From contig PHEO01000004.1 in assembly GCA_002841195.1 (NCBI GenBank), positions 1 to 48,308 on the forward strand: a stretch of 48,308 nucleotides of DNA, given 5' to 3'. Of the stretch, positions 1 through 9,227 are shown piece by piece (within the stretch, counting starts at the first letter, position 1; each line of letters begins with the position of its first letter). Under the pieces are notes generated by a model. It was given only the letters and a program-made list of their open reading frames with translations, was not told where the DNA came from and searched no databases. The stretch is from Alphaproteobacteria bacterium HGW-Alphaproteobacteria-11. GTDB taxonomy: Bacteria > Pseudomonadota > Alphaproteobacteria > Parvibaculales > Parvibaculaceae. Both the position numbers and the translations under genes were made by a program.

Positions 1-1
1 C

Positions 2-46
2 TCGCTCGTCTTCCTGGCTCAGATCGCCTCCCAGTACGCGGCCTGA
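2..46 (+). CDS. C-terminal end of an upstream CDS (…SLVFLAQIASQYAA*), truncated by window start
   Basis: Open frame from the window edge to TGA at 44-46; too short to identify. Confidence 0.35.
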   Translation, partial: SLVFLAQIASQYAA

Positions 47-106
47 GCGGGAACGGCATCCCCATCAAGGGCGGCTCGGCCGCCCGCCATCAGAAAGACC
101 AATGCC

Positions 107-232
107 ATGACGCAGAACCGGAAATTCTTCCCCCTCGTGGAGCGCGTCGCCGCCAAAGCCGTCGCCGCGCTGCTTGTGGCCTACACGTTCGCCCTGATCG
201 TGCAGACCTCGGGCGTCGCCACCATCGTCTGA
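107..232 (+). CDS. Small (41 aa) putative single-pass membrane protein MTQNRKFFPLVERVAAKAVAALLVAYTFALIVQTSGVATIV
   Basis: ATG at 107, stop at 230-232, central hydrophobic segment, followed by hairpins and a poly-T terminator; below the ORF-track length cutoff. Confidence 0.45.
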   Translation: MTQNRKFFPLVERVAAKAVAALLVAYTFALIVQTSGVATIV

Positions 233-311
233 TTTCCCCGTCCGGGCTCCTCCCCCTCCCCCTCAGGGAGCCCGGCGATCCCAGGACCCTTGCCCCCCAA
301 GGGTCTCTTGA

Positions 312-345
312 CCCCGCCGCCTCCCCCGCGGCGGGGTTCTTTTTT
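312..345 (+). terminator. Rho-independent terminator
   Basis: CCCCGCCGC-7nt-GCGGCGGGG followed by TTCTTTTTT. Confidence 0.8.
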
Positions 346-349
346 ACGG

Positions 350-1426
350 TCAGGCCTTTGCGCCGGCGGCAGCGGCCGCAGGATCGAGCGGCCAGCGAGC
401 GCGCGGACCGGCCGAGATCGGGTCGGTGAGGCCGAGCGCCAGCCGCTCGGCGCCCGCCCAGGCGATCATAGCCCCATTGTCGGTGCAGAGCTTCAGCGGC
501 GGCGCGACGATTTCGTAGCCGCAGGCATGGGCCGAAACCTTCAAACGTTCCCGCAGCATCATATTGGCCGCGACGCCGCCCGCCACGACCAGATGGCGGT
601 GACCGGGCGGTATCGTTTCGCTCGCCAGCGCCATCGCATTCTCGGTGCGGTCGGCCAGCACGTCGGCGACGGCGGCCTGAAAGGACGCGGCGATGTCGGC
701 GCGATCCTGTTCGTTCAATTGCCCGAGGCTTTCGGCTGCCTGTCTGACGGCGGTCTTGAGACCGGAGAAGGACAGATCGCAACCCGGACGATTCAGCATC
801 GGCCGAGGCAGGTGAAAACGGGTTGCGTCGCCGCCCAGCGCCGCGCGCTCGACGGCCGGGCCGCCCGGAAAGCCGAGGCCGAGCAGCTTTGCGACCTTGT
901 CGAAGGCCTCGCCGACCGCATCGTCGACCGTGGTGCCGAGGCGGCGATAGCGGCCGACGCCTTCGACAACCAGAAGCTGGCTGTGGCCGCCCGAGACCAA
1001 CAGCAGTAGATAGGGAAAGGGCAATCCGTCGGTCAGCCGCGCTGTCAGCGCATGGCCCTCGAGGTGATTGACCGCCAGCAGCGGCAGCCCGCGCGCCGCA
1101 GCGATACCCTTCGCCGTCATCAGGCCGACAATGACGCCGCCGATCAGGCCGGGTCCGGCGGTGGCCGCCACGCCGTCGAGATCGTTCCAATCGACGCCTG
1201 CCTCGTTCATTGCCCGGGCGATCAGGCCGTCCAGATGTTCGACATGGGCGCGGGCGGCAATTTCAGGCACGACGCCGCCAAAGGGCGCATGTTCGGCGAT
1301 CTGCGAGAAAACGACATTGGAGAGAATTTCGCCCCGGGCGCCCGCGCCCGCGCCACGGCGCACGACCGCGGCGGCCGTCTCGTCGCAGCTTGTCTCGATG
1401 CCGAGCAGGGTGAGCGGTTTCGTCAC
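350..1426 (-). CDS. tsaD: tRNA N6-adenosine threonylcarbamoyltransferase
   Basis: Protein [22 protein letters not shown]…; Kae1/TsaD motifs ([15 protein letters not shown]); GTG start at 1426 chosen over the longer ORF. Confidence 0.95.
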   Translation of the reverse strand: MTKPLTLLGIETSCDETAAAVVRRGAGAGARGEILSNVVFSQIAEHAPFGGVVPEIAARAHVEHLDGLIARAMNEAGVDWNDLDGVAATAGPGLIGGVIVGLMTAKGIAAARGLPLLAVNHLEGHALTARLTDGLPFPYLLLLVSGGHSQLLVVEGVGRYRRLGTTVDDAVGEAFDKVAKLLGLGFPGGPAVERAALGGDATRFHLPRPMLNRPGCDLSFSGLKTAVRQAAESLGQLNEQDRADIAASFQAAVADVLADRTENAMALASETIPPGHRHLVVAGGVAANMMLRERLKVSAHACGYEIVAPPLKLCTDNGAMIAWAGAERLALGLTDPISAGPRARWPLDPAAAAAGAKA

Positions 1427-1551
1427 GGGTTTCGCATTCCAAAAAGCCCGGCTTTCCTCTCTCGCGGAGCGGACAATCGGGCTATAACGGGCCCCGGGCG
1501 GCCGGCCGCCCGGCAAATCTTCCCGCTGGCATACAACCTTAGAGACCCCGC

Positions 1552-2478
1552 ATGCAACGCCGCTACCGCATCGGCACCAGAGGCTCGAAGCTCGCACTGA
1601 TCCAGGCCCATGAGGTCGCGCGGCGGATTGCACAAGTGCAGCACCTGTCGGTCGAACACGCGGCCGAGATCGTCGTCATCAGCACCGAAGGCGACCGCAC
1701 GCAGGACCGGGCGCTTTCCGAAATCGGCGGCAAGGGCCTCTTCACGCAGGAAATCGAGGACCAGCTTCTCGATGCCTCGATCGACATTGCCGTCCATTCG
1801 ATGAAGGACATGCCGACGCGGCTCCCGGACGGGCTGATTATCGATTGTTTGCTGGAACGCGCCGATCCGCGCGACGCATTCCTTTCGCCCAAGGCCGCGA
1901 CGCTTGCCGCGCTTCCGCAAGGCGCGGTTGTCGGCACCTCGTCGCTTCGTCGCGCCGCGCAGGTGCGGGCGCTCCGGCCCGACATTCGCGTGGTGCCGTT
2001 TCGCGGCAATGTCGACACGCGGATCCGAAAGCTCGCCGATGGTGTCGCCGACGCAACATTGCTCGCGATGGCCGGTCTCATCCGCATGGGACTGCAGGAA
2101 AAGGTAACGGCACCGCTGTCGCCCGAGGAGATGCTGCCCGCCGTCGCTCAGGGCGCGGTCGGCATCGAACGCCGCGCGGGCGACGACGAGGCGGCGCATC
2201 TGCTGGCGAAGATCCATCACGGGGAAACCGGCCTGTGCGTTGCGGCCGAGCGCGCGCTGCTGGCCGTGCTCGACGGTTCGTGCCGGACGCCGATTGCGGC
2301 GCTGGCCGAGATTTCAGGCGAGCGGATGCGGCTTCGCGGCATGATCCTGACGCCGGACGGCGCGGAGGTGCTCGAAACGGCGCGTGAGGGCCTCGCGGCG
2401 GATGCCGATGCCATTGGTCAGGACGCCGGTCTCGAACTGAAGTCCCGCGCCGGCCCGCATTTCTTCAGCGGGGTTTGA
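1552..2478 (+). CDS. hemC: Porphobilinogen deaminase (hydroxymethylbilane synthase)
   Basis: [14 protein letters not shown]…, [22 protein letters not shown] cofactor-Cys motif. Confidence 0.97.
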   Translation: MQRRYRIGTRGSKLALIQAHEVARRIAQVQHLSVEHAAEIVVISTEGDRTQDRALSEIGGKGLFTQEIEDQLLDASIDIAVHSMKDMPTRLPDGLIIDCLLERADPRDAFLSPKAATLAALPQGAVVGTSSLRRAAQVRALRPDIRVVPFRGNVDTRIRKLADGVADATLLAMAGLIRMGLQEKVTAPLSPEEMLPAVAQGAVGIERRAGDDEAAHLLAKIHHGETGLCVAAERALLAVLDGSCRTPIAALAEISGERMRLRGMILTPDGAEVLETAREGLAADADAIGQDAGLELKSRAGPHFFSGV

Positions 2479-2483
2479 AGCCG

Positions 2484-3197
2484 ATGCGGCTTCTCGTCAT
2501 CCGGCCCGAAGAGGATGCGGCGGAGCTGGCGCGTCTCCTCGCCGCGCGCGGCCATGAGGCGGTCACCGCACCCGTCATGTCCGTGCGCTTTCTCGACGAT
2601 GCCGAATTGCCGGCGCGCGCATGGCAGGCGCTGCTCGTCACCAGCGCCAATGGCGCGCGGGCGCTGGCGCGACATGCGCAGGCGGCGGCATTGAGGGATG
2701 TGCGGGTTCTCGCGGTCGGCCCGGCCAGCGCGCAAGCGATGATCGACGCCGGTTTCCGCTGGGTCGAGGCGGCAGAGGGCGATGTCGACGCGCTGGCGGC
2801 GCTTGTCTGTCTTGAACTCTCGCCGGATGGCGGTCCGCTGCTGCATGTGGCGGGGCGTGTGGTGGCGGGCGACCTCCGGGCGGTGCTGGCGGTTCAAGGT
2901 TTCGCGGTCGAGCGCGCGGTGCTTTACGAGGCGGTGGCGGCGAATCGTCTGCCTGAGGCGGCGCGCACCGCTTTCACCGAAGGCGGCATGGACGGCGTCC
3001 TGATTCATTCGCCGCGCACGGCGCGAATATTCATGTCGCTTGTGCGTGCGGCGGGTCTCGAAGCGGCGCTTTTCCGCATGACGGCCTTCTGTCTGTCGCA
3101 AGCCGTCGCCGAAGCGCTTGGCGATACGAACTTTCTTACGGTGAAAATAGCCGCCCGGCCCGAGCAGGCGGCGCTGCTCGACCTGCTCGGGCCCTGA
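2484..3197 (+). CDS. hemD: Uroporphyrinogen-III synthase
   Basis: MRLLVIRPEEDAAELARLL…, LLVTSANGARAL; directly downstream of hemC; alternative TTG start at 2475 overlaps the hemC stop. Confidence 0.88.
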   Translation: MRLLVIRPEEDAAELARLLAARGHEAVTAPVMSVRFLDDAELPARAWQALLVTSANGARALARHAQAAALRDVRVLAVGPASAQAMIDAGFRWVEAAEGDVDALAALVCLELSPDGGPLLHVAGRVVAGDLRAVLAVQGFAVERAVLYEAVAANRLPEAARTAFTEGGMDGVLIHSPRTARIFMSLVRAAGLEAALFRMTAFCLSQAVAEALGDTNFLTVKIAARPEQAALLDLLGP

Positions 3198-3282
3198 TTT
3201 TCCGCGGAACTTCGTCCTGACCGGCGGCGTTTCAGCCTCTATAGTGACGCCGGCGCGATACAGATCCCCCAGATGGTTGTTC

Positions 3283-4509
3283 ATGTCCGATTCAAACGAT
3301 AGCGACGCAGGCAAAGGGCCTGAGCCGGAATATCTGAAGCCCGAAGCGGAGGCGCGGCAGCGCAATGAGAAGCCGCGCAAGGAGCCGCGTACGCTCGAAG
3401 GCACGGCCGAGGAGGTCAGCGGCGAAGCGGCGGACGATACGCCGGGCAAATCCGCCGCGTCCGCTGCCGGTGGATTCGCCTTGGCCGCTGCCGCCGGTTT
3501 CGGCGGCGCCGCCTTGGCGCTTGCGCTTGCCTGGTTCGCCGGGTTCGGAATGCCCGCACCCGATACGGGCGCCGACGACAGGCTTGCCGAACTCGCGGCG
3601 CGGCTTGAAGCGGTCGAAAGCGGAAGTGGCGAAAGCGCGCGCGGCTTCGACGAACGCGCGCAATTGCTAGGCGCGCGTCTCGATGCGGCGGAGGCAAAAA
3701 TTGCCGCCGCCGAAAGCGCCGCGCCCGACGTGCAAATCGCGCGGCTTGCCGAAGAGCAGCAGGCACTGAAGGACGCACTCAACGACACACGCGGCAGTGC
3801 GCGCGAGACGCGGGACCGGATCGATGCGCTGGCCGCCAGCCTGCCGCCTTCGGGCATTGCCGATCATGTCGGCAGCCTCGACGCGCTGGTGAAGGCGCTC
3901 GGTGCACGGCTCGCGACGCTTGCACCGCAGATCGAGGCGATGGAAGGGCGCGTCGCCGCGCTTGAGGAAAAGAAAGATGATCCCGACGCGGCCGCGCGCG
4001 CGGCGCTCGGGCTGGCGCTCGCCAATCTTGCCCGCGCCGCCGAGACGGCGGGTCCGTTCAAGACGGAGCTCGACGCCGTGGAAAGCTTTTTACCGGGTCA
4101 GGCGGGTCTCGATGCCTTGTTCGGCGTGGCGGCGAACGGCGTTGCGACGCGCGCCGCGCTGAAGGCGCGGTTTCCTTCGGTGGTCGAGAATATCTTCGAT
4201 GCCGAACGCCGCGCCGGCGAGGACGGTCTCTGGTCGCGCTTCGTCACCAATGCGAAATCGCTGGTGACGATCCGGCGCACCGGCGAAATTTCCGGCGATA
4301 CGACCGAGGCTGTCGTCGCGCGCATGGAAGAGCGTCTCGGAACCGGCGATCTCGCGGACGCAGTCGCCGAGGGCGAAGCGCTTCAGGGAGCGGCGGGCGA
4401 GGCGGCGGCGGATTGGCTTGAGGATGCCCGCGCGCGTCTCGAAACCGACATGCTGCTGCGCGATCTTGCGGCGCGGGTCGCGACGCGCCTCTCGCAGAGC
4501 GGGGAGTGA
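3283..4509 (+). CDS. Mitofilin/Mic60-like inner-membrane protein
   Basis: N-terminal acidic/charged region, one TM, coiled coil, C-terminal mitofilin-like helical region; located between hemD and hemY as in other Alphaproteobacteria. Confidence 0.8.
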   Translation: MSDSNDSDAGKGPEPEYLKPEAEARQRNEKPRKEPRTLEGTAEEVSGEAADDTPGKSAASAAGGFALAAAAGFGGAALALALAWFAGFGMPAPDTGADDRLAELAARLEAVESGSGESARGFDERAQLLGARLDAAEAKIAAAESAAPDVQIARLAEEQQALKDALNDTRGSARETRDRIDALAASLPPSGIADHVGSLDALVKALGARLATLAPQIEAMEGRVAALEEKKDDPDAAARAALGLALANLARAAETAGPFKTELDAVESFLPGQAGLDALFGVAANGVATRAALKARFPSVVENIFDAERRAGEDGLWSRFVTNAKSLVTIRRTGEISGDTTEAVVARMEERLGTGDLADAVAEGEALQGAAGEAAADWLEDARARLETDMLLRDLAARVATRLSQSGE

Positions 4510-4517
4510 GATCCTAA

Positions 4518-6047
4518 ATGCTGCGCGCGCTTTTCATCTTCATCGTCGTCGCGCTCCTGAGCGCGCTTGCGATATGGCTTGCCGACAATCCCGGCGACCT
4601 GACGATGCATTGGCGCGGCTACGAAATCCGCACCAGTTTCGTCGTCGGTGTCGGCGTCATGGCGCTGGCGGCTTTTCTGGTGCTTCTCGTATATCGCATC
4701 GTTTCGGGCTTCGTCGATACGCCGGCCAGCGTCGCGGCATTTCTTGAAAAGCGCCGCCAACAAAAAGGTTTTCTGGCGTTGTCGCGCGGCATGGTGGCGG
4801 TCGCGGCCGGAGACGCCCCCGAGGCAAAGCGCTATGCGGCGCAGGCGCACAAGCTTCTCGATGCGCCGCCGCTGACGCTGCTGCTCGCCGCGCAGGCCGC
4901 ACAACTTGAAGGCGACGAAAAATCGGCCACCGGCTATTTCGAACGCATGCTGGAAGCGCCTGAAACGGCGTTTCTCGGCTTGCGCGGGCTCTTCATACAG
5001 GCGCGCCGCGCCGGCGATCGCGAAGAGGCGCTTGCGCATGCGCGGCGGGCTTTCGAGCTTCGGCCGCAAACGCCCTGGGCGGCGCAGGCGGTGTTCGAGA
5101 TCGAGGCGGCGGAAGAAGATTGGGATGCGGCGCTCGCCACGCTCGACCGCGAGGTGTCGGCGAAAGTCATTTCGCGCGACAAGGCGCGCCGCCGCCGTGC
5201 CGTTCTGTTGACCGCCAAGGCGATGACGGCGGCGGAAGCCGCGCATGGGCAGGCGGGTGAGGCGCGAAAGGCGGCGCTTGAAAAAGCCGTTGCGCTGGCG
5301 CTCGATGCCGTTGCGCTCGAAGCGTCATTCGCGCCGACGGTCGCGCTTGCGGCGCGGCTCTGCGGCGAGACCGGACGCGCGCGCAAGGCGGCACGGCTGA
5401 TCGAGGCCGCATGGGACGTCGAGCCGCATCCCGATCTGGCCGATGTCTGGCTCGACATGATCGACGGTGAAAGCGGTTACGATCGCGCGGTTCGCGCGCG
5501 CTCTCTGGCGGGGCGAAATCCCGAGCACATCGAAAGCCGTATTCTGGTTGCGCGCGGCGCCATCGGTGCGCGCGACTGGGCGGCGGCGCGCGAAGCGCTT
5601 GCCGCCTATGCGGGGCCGGACGCCACCGAGATGCCGACGCAGCGCATTTGCGAATTGATGGCGGAGATCGAGGAAGGCGCGTTTGGCGACCGCGGCGCGG
5701 CGCGGGGCTGGCTTGCGCGCGCGCTTCACGCGCCGCAGGACCCGCAATGGACGGGCGAGAATTATCGTTCGCCGCGCTGGTCGCCGATCGATCCGATGAC
5801 CGGCGCTTTCGATGCGCTGGTCTGGACGGCGCCGGCGATCGCGCTCGCCCGCGAGGAACCGCGACCTGATGCTTTCGGGCAGGAGCCTGAGCGGCCTATC
5901 GAAAAAGCCGAAGCGCCGGCCGCGCCTGTCGTTTCGCTGCCGGAGCGGGCGGCGCCAAAGGAGCCGCTTGCCTTTCAGCCGCCGCTGCCCGACGATCCGG
6001 GCCCGGAGGATGCCGACGAAGCGCAGGAGGGGGAACGCAAATGGTGA
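4518..6047 (+). CDS. hemY: HemY N-terminal-domain (TPR) protein, haem-biosynthesis-associated
   Basis: MLRALFIFIVVALLSALAIWLADNPGDLTMHWRGYEIRTS…, TPR-like repeats; hem cluster context. Confidence 0.88.
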   Translation: MLRALFIFIVVALLSALAIWLADNPGDLTMHWRGYEIRTSFVVGVGVMALAAFLVLLVYRIVSGFVDTPASVAAFLEKRRQQKGFLALSRGMVAVAAGDAPEAKRYAAQAHKLLDAPPLTLLLAAQAAQLEGDEKSATGYFERMLEAPETAFLGLRGLFIQARRAGDREEALAHARRAFELRPQTPWAAQAVFEIEAAEEDWDAALATLDREVSAKVISRDKARRRRAVLLTAKAMTAAEAAHGQAGEARKAALEKAVALALDAVALEASFAPTVALAARLCGETGRARKAARLIEAAWDVEPHPDLADVWLDMIDGESGYDRAVRARSLAGRNPEHIESRILVARGAIGARDWAAAREALAAYAGPDATEMPTQRICELMAEIEEGAFGDRGAARGWLARALHAPQDPQWTGENYRSPRWSPIDPMTGAFDALVWTAPAIALAREEPRPDAFGQEPERPIEKAEAPAAPVVSLPERAAPKEPLAFQPPLPDDPGPEDADEAQEGERKW

Positions 6048-7057
6048 AGCGGATATTGGCCGGGACGCTGACGCTGATCGTGCTGGCGTTTGTGGTGGTC
6101 GTCATTTCTGTGATGCGGTTCGACGTGCCGCGCGAGGAACTTGTCGGGAAATATGCCGGCGGCGCATCGCAATTCGCGACGCTGCCATCGGGCGCCAGCG
6201 TGCATTTCCGCGATGAGGGCAATGCGGACGGGCCGGCGCTGGTGCTGGTTCACGGGTCCAACGCCTCGCTGCATACATGGGAACCGTGGGTCGCCGAGCT
6301 TGGCGGCACCTACCGGATCGTCACGATGGATCTGCCCGGACACGGCCTGACCGGCCGTGTGCCCGGCGACGATTACAGCCGCGAAGGCATGGCTGCGTCG
6401 GTGCACGAGCTGACGGAAGCGCTCGGGCTGACGCGCTTTGCGATCGGCGGCAATTCGATGGGTGGCGGCATTTCGGCGCTTTACGCGCTCGAGCATCCCG
6501 AACGCGTCACGGCGCTGATCCTCGTCAACTCCTCCGGCGTGCCGGTCGTGCGCGAGGACACCGACCCGCCGCTCGCCTTCCGGCTGGCGCGGATGCCGGT
6601 GCTCAGCAAGATCATGCGCTATGTGCTGCCGCGTTCGGTGGTCGAGGAGGGCGTGCGCAAGGTTTTCGTCGACCAGTCGAAAGTGACCGATGAAATGGTG
6701 GCGCGCTATTTTGACATGACGCTCCATGAAGGAAATCGCGATGCGACGCGGTTGCGCTTTGCCAGCTATTCGGCGCGCGACGAAGTGGCATTTTCCGAAC
6801 GTCTCGGCGGCATCGAGATGCCGACCCTCATCATCTGGGGCGACAAGGACCTGCTCATTCCGGTGGCGGCGGCCGATACGTTCAAGGAACGCATCCCGCA
6901 TGCCGAGCTTGTGATCTATGAAAATGTCGGCCATGTGCCGATGGAAGAGGTGCCTGTGGAGAGCGCCGGCGCGGTGGCGGCTTTTCTCGGCGCGGCGCTG
7001 GCCGAGCCCGCACCGGCACTGGCCGCCGCGGCGGAAGAACCGGAAGGCGTCGAATAG
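6041..7057 (+). CDS. Alpha/beta hydrolase
   Basis: LVLVHGSNASLHTWEPW, GNSMGG nucleophile elbow, GHVPMEE histidine; 7-bp overlap with hemY. Confidence 0.92.
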   Translation: MVKRILAGTLTLIVLAFVVVVISVMRFDVPREELVGKYAGGASQFATLPSGASVHFRDEGNADGPALVLVHGSNASLHTWEPWVAELGGTYRIVTMDLPGHGLTGRVPGDDYSREGMAASVHELTEALGLTRFAIGGNSMGGGISALYALEHPERVTALILVNSSGVPVVREDTDPPLAFRLARMPVLSKIMRYVLPRSVVEEGVRKVFVDQSKVTDEMVARYFDMTLHEGNRDATRLRFASYSARDEVAFSERLGGIEMPTLIIWGDKDLLIPVAAADTFKERIPHAELVIYENVGHVPMEEVPVESAGAVAAFLGAALAEPAPALAAAAEEPEGVE

Positions 7058-7137
7058 GCCTGTTGCCAAAGGCGGCGGGGCGGGGTATCTGAAGCCCTTG
7101 AGCGGCCGGGCTTTTTCAGGGTCCGCGCCGCTCCGGC

Positions 7138-7213
7138 GCCGCTTTAGCTCAGTTGGTAGAGCACCTCATTCGTAATGAGGGGGTCGGGTGTTCGAGTCAC
7201 CCAAGCGGCACCA
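7138..7213 (+). tRNA. tRNA-Thr (CGT)
   Basis: GCCGCTT/AAGCGGC acceptor stem, [20 protein letters not shown]-arm, anticodon loop TTCGTAA, GGTTCGA-type T-arm, encoded CCA. Confidence 0.97.
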
Positions 7214-7301
7214 CACCCCCCGACTGTCACCGAACTGTCAAAAATCTGTCGTGAATCCGTCACGAACGGAAATCCTGTCCCGGACAAGATTGAGGCAAGG
7301 C

Positions 7302-8720
7302 ATGTCGTCCGACGTCAAACACGCCCGATTCGAAGGCCGCATCGTCATTGTCGGGTTCGGAAGCATCGGGCAGGGCGTGCTGCCGCTGCTGCTCCGGCAT
7401 ATCGATGTCGCGCCGTCGCAAATCTCGATCCTGACCGCCGACGAGGGCGGGCGCGAGGTGGCCGAAAGCCACGGCGTCGGCTTTGCCGTGACGCCGCTGC
7501 GCCGGGGCAACTATCTGTCGGTGCTCGACCCGCTGCTGGCGGAAGGCGACTTCCTGATCAATCTGTCGGTCGATGTGTCGAGCATCGCGCTCATCGAGTT
7601 CTGCCGCGCGAAGGGCGCGCTTTATCTCGACACCTGCATCGAACCCTGGATCGGTCAGTACACGGATGCATCGCAACCGCCGTCGCAACGTTCCAATTAT
7701 GCATTGCGCGAGAAGGCGATGGCGCTGAAGGCGAAGCATGAGGGCGGGCCGACCGCGATCCTGACGCATGGCGCCAATCCGGGCCTTGTGTCGCATTTCG
7801 TGAAACAGGCGCTGCTCGATATCGCGGCGGACACGAAGACGGCGGTCGCGAAACCGCAGACGCGCGAGGACTGGGCGCGGCTTTCGGCGCGGCTCGGCGT
7901 CAAGGTCATTCATATCGCCGAACGGGATACGCAAGTGTCGCCGACACCCAAGCGCATCGGCGAATTCGTCAACACCTGGTCGGTCGACGGTTTCGTCAGC
8001 GAAGGCTGCCAGCCGGCCGAACTTGGCTGGGGCACGCATGAACGGCATTTTCCCGATGACGGCCACCGGCATGCGAGCGGCCCCGCCTGCGCGATCTATC
8101 TGACGCGGCCGGGTGCCTCGACGCGGGTTAGAAGCTGGACACCGAACGAGGGGCCCTATCACGGCTTTCTCATTACGCATGGCGAGGCGATTTCGCTCGC
8201 CGACTATTTCACCGTGCAGCAGAACGGCGAAGCGCAGTACCGGCCGACCGTTCACTATGCCTATCACCCTTGCGACGATGCCGTTTTGTCGGTGCATGAA
8301 TTTGCCGGCAAGAACTGGCAACCGCAAAAGTCGAAACGACTGATGATGGACGAGATCAGCGCCGGCATGGACGAGCTTGGCGTGCTGCTGATGGGTCATG
8401 CGCGCGGCGCCTATTGGTACGGCTCGCAGCTTTCGATCGGGGAGGCGCGCCGTCTCGCGCCGCACAACAATGCGACCAGCCTGCAGGTGACGGTGGCGGT
8501 GCTGGCGGGCGTCGTCTGGGCGATCGAGAATCCGGGGCGCTGGATCGTCGAGCCGGAGGAAATGGATTTCAAGCGCATTCTCGAGATTTGCCGGCCTTAC
8601 CTCGGAAAAATGGCCGGCGCCTATAGCGACTGGACGCCGCTGCTCGACCGGGGCCTTCTTTTCGAGGAAGAACTCGATGAGGCCGATCCCTGGCAATTCC
8701 GGAATTTCCGCGTCGTCTGA
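7302..8720 (+). CDS. hss: Homospermidine synthase
   Basis: IVIVGFGSIGQGVLPLLLRH…, long homology-recognisable protein with NAD-binding Rossmann start; ATG at 7302. Confidence 0.92.
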   Translation: MSSDVKHARFEGRIVIVGFGSIGQGVLPLLLRHIDVAPSQISILTADEGGREVAESHGVGFAVTPLRRGNYLSVLDPLLAEGDFLINLSVDVSSIALIEFCRAKGALYLDTCIEPWIGQYTDASQPPSQRSNYALREKAMALKAKHEGGPTAILTHGANPGLVSHFVKQALLDIAADTKTAVAKPQTREDWARLSARLGVKVIHIAERDTQVSPTPKRIGEFVNTWSVDGFVSEGCQPAELGWGTHERHFPDDGHRHASGPACAIYLTRPGASTRVRSWTPNEGPYHGFLITHGEAISLADYFTVQQNGEAQYRPTVHYAYHPCDDAVLSVHEFAGKNWQPQKSKRLMMDEISAGMDELGVLLMGHARGAYWYGSQLSIGEARRLAPHNNATSLQVTVAVLAGVVWAIENPGRWIVEPEEMDFKRILEICRPYLGKMAGAYSDWTPLLDRGLLFEEELDEADPWQFRNFRVV

Positions 8721-8732
8721 TGGCCGCGAAAC

Positions 8733-8764
8733 GGAAAAGACCGCCCCTTTTGCGAGGGACGGCC
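8733..8764 (-). terminator. Rho-independent terminator for the YRG-protein gene
   Basis: On minus strand GGCCGTCCCT-cgcaa-AAGGGGCGGTC followed by TTTT (pairing includes G-U). Confidence 0.65.
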
Positions 8765-8840
8765 TTGACCTGCGGAACCGCGCGCCGGACGCCTGTCGGG
8801 GACGGCAACCCTCCAACATTTGGCAGGGCGGCGGTTTCCG

Positions 8841-9011
8841 TCAGTCGTGCTGCGGGATGCCCCGGTAGCGGAGACCCACATGGCTCGCCTTCGGCTTGTC
8901 GTGAGGCGTCGCGCGATAGCTGGCGCCGCGATAGCGCAGGGTCGTGCTGCCTGTCGCGCCGGCCGGTTTTTCGCCGTGATGGGCGGCGCCCCGATAGGTG
9001 AGATCGGTCAT
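8841..9011 (-). CDS. 56-aa YRG-motif protein (DUF4278-like), MTDLTYRGAAHHGEKPAGATGSTTLRYRGASYRATPHDKPKASHVGLRYRGIPQHD
   Basis: Translated by hand; perfect AGGAGG Shine-Dalgarno upstream; three YRG motifs; flanked by promoter and terminator; absent from the supplied ORF track (length cutoff). Confidence 0.85.
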   Translation of the reverse strand: MTDLTYRGAAHHGEKPAGATGSTTLRYRGASYRATPHDKPKASHVGLRYRGIPQHD

Positions 9012-9051
9012 GGAAGCCTCCTGCTGGCCTTTCAGTGTCCCTCGTTCCTCA

Positions 9052-9107
9052 TCAATATGAGTAAGATGTGTAAGTTTGTCAATATGCTTAAAACAAACAA
9101 TTACACA
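9052..9107. promoter_or_regulatory. Candidate operator region: direct repeat TCAATATGnnTAA (9052, 9079) and imperfect inverted repeat TGTGTAAGTTTGT / ACAAACAATTACACA
   Basis: AT-rich island in a GC-rich window between two divergent genes. Confidence 0.5.
9054..9082 (-). promoter_or_regulatory. Sigma70-type promoter for the YRG gene: TTGACA-17 bp-CATATT
   Basis: Minus-strand reading TTGACAAACTTACACATCTTACTCATATT; places a start about 36 nt upstream of the ATG. Confidence 0.7.
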
Positions 9108-9227
9108 TTCCTTAGACAGGATGCCGGGCGCCTGCTACAAAAAGGCGGAACAGCTTGAGTTTTCTTGTGTTTTCGGCGCCGCTGGCGGGACTGCCGGGCC
9201 GGTGCCGACCGGAGTACAAAGAAGAAT

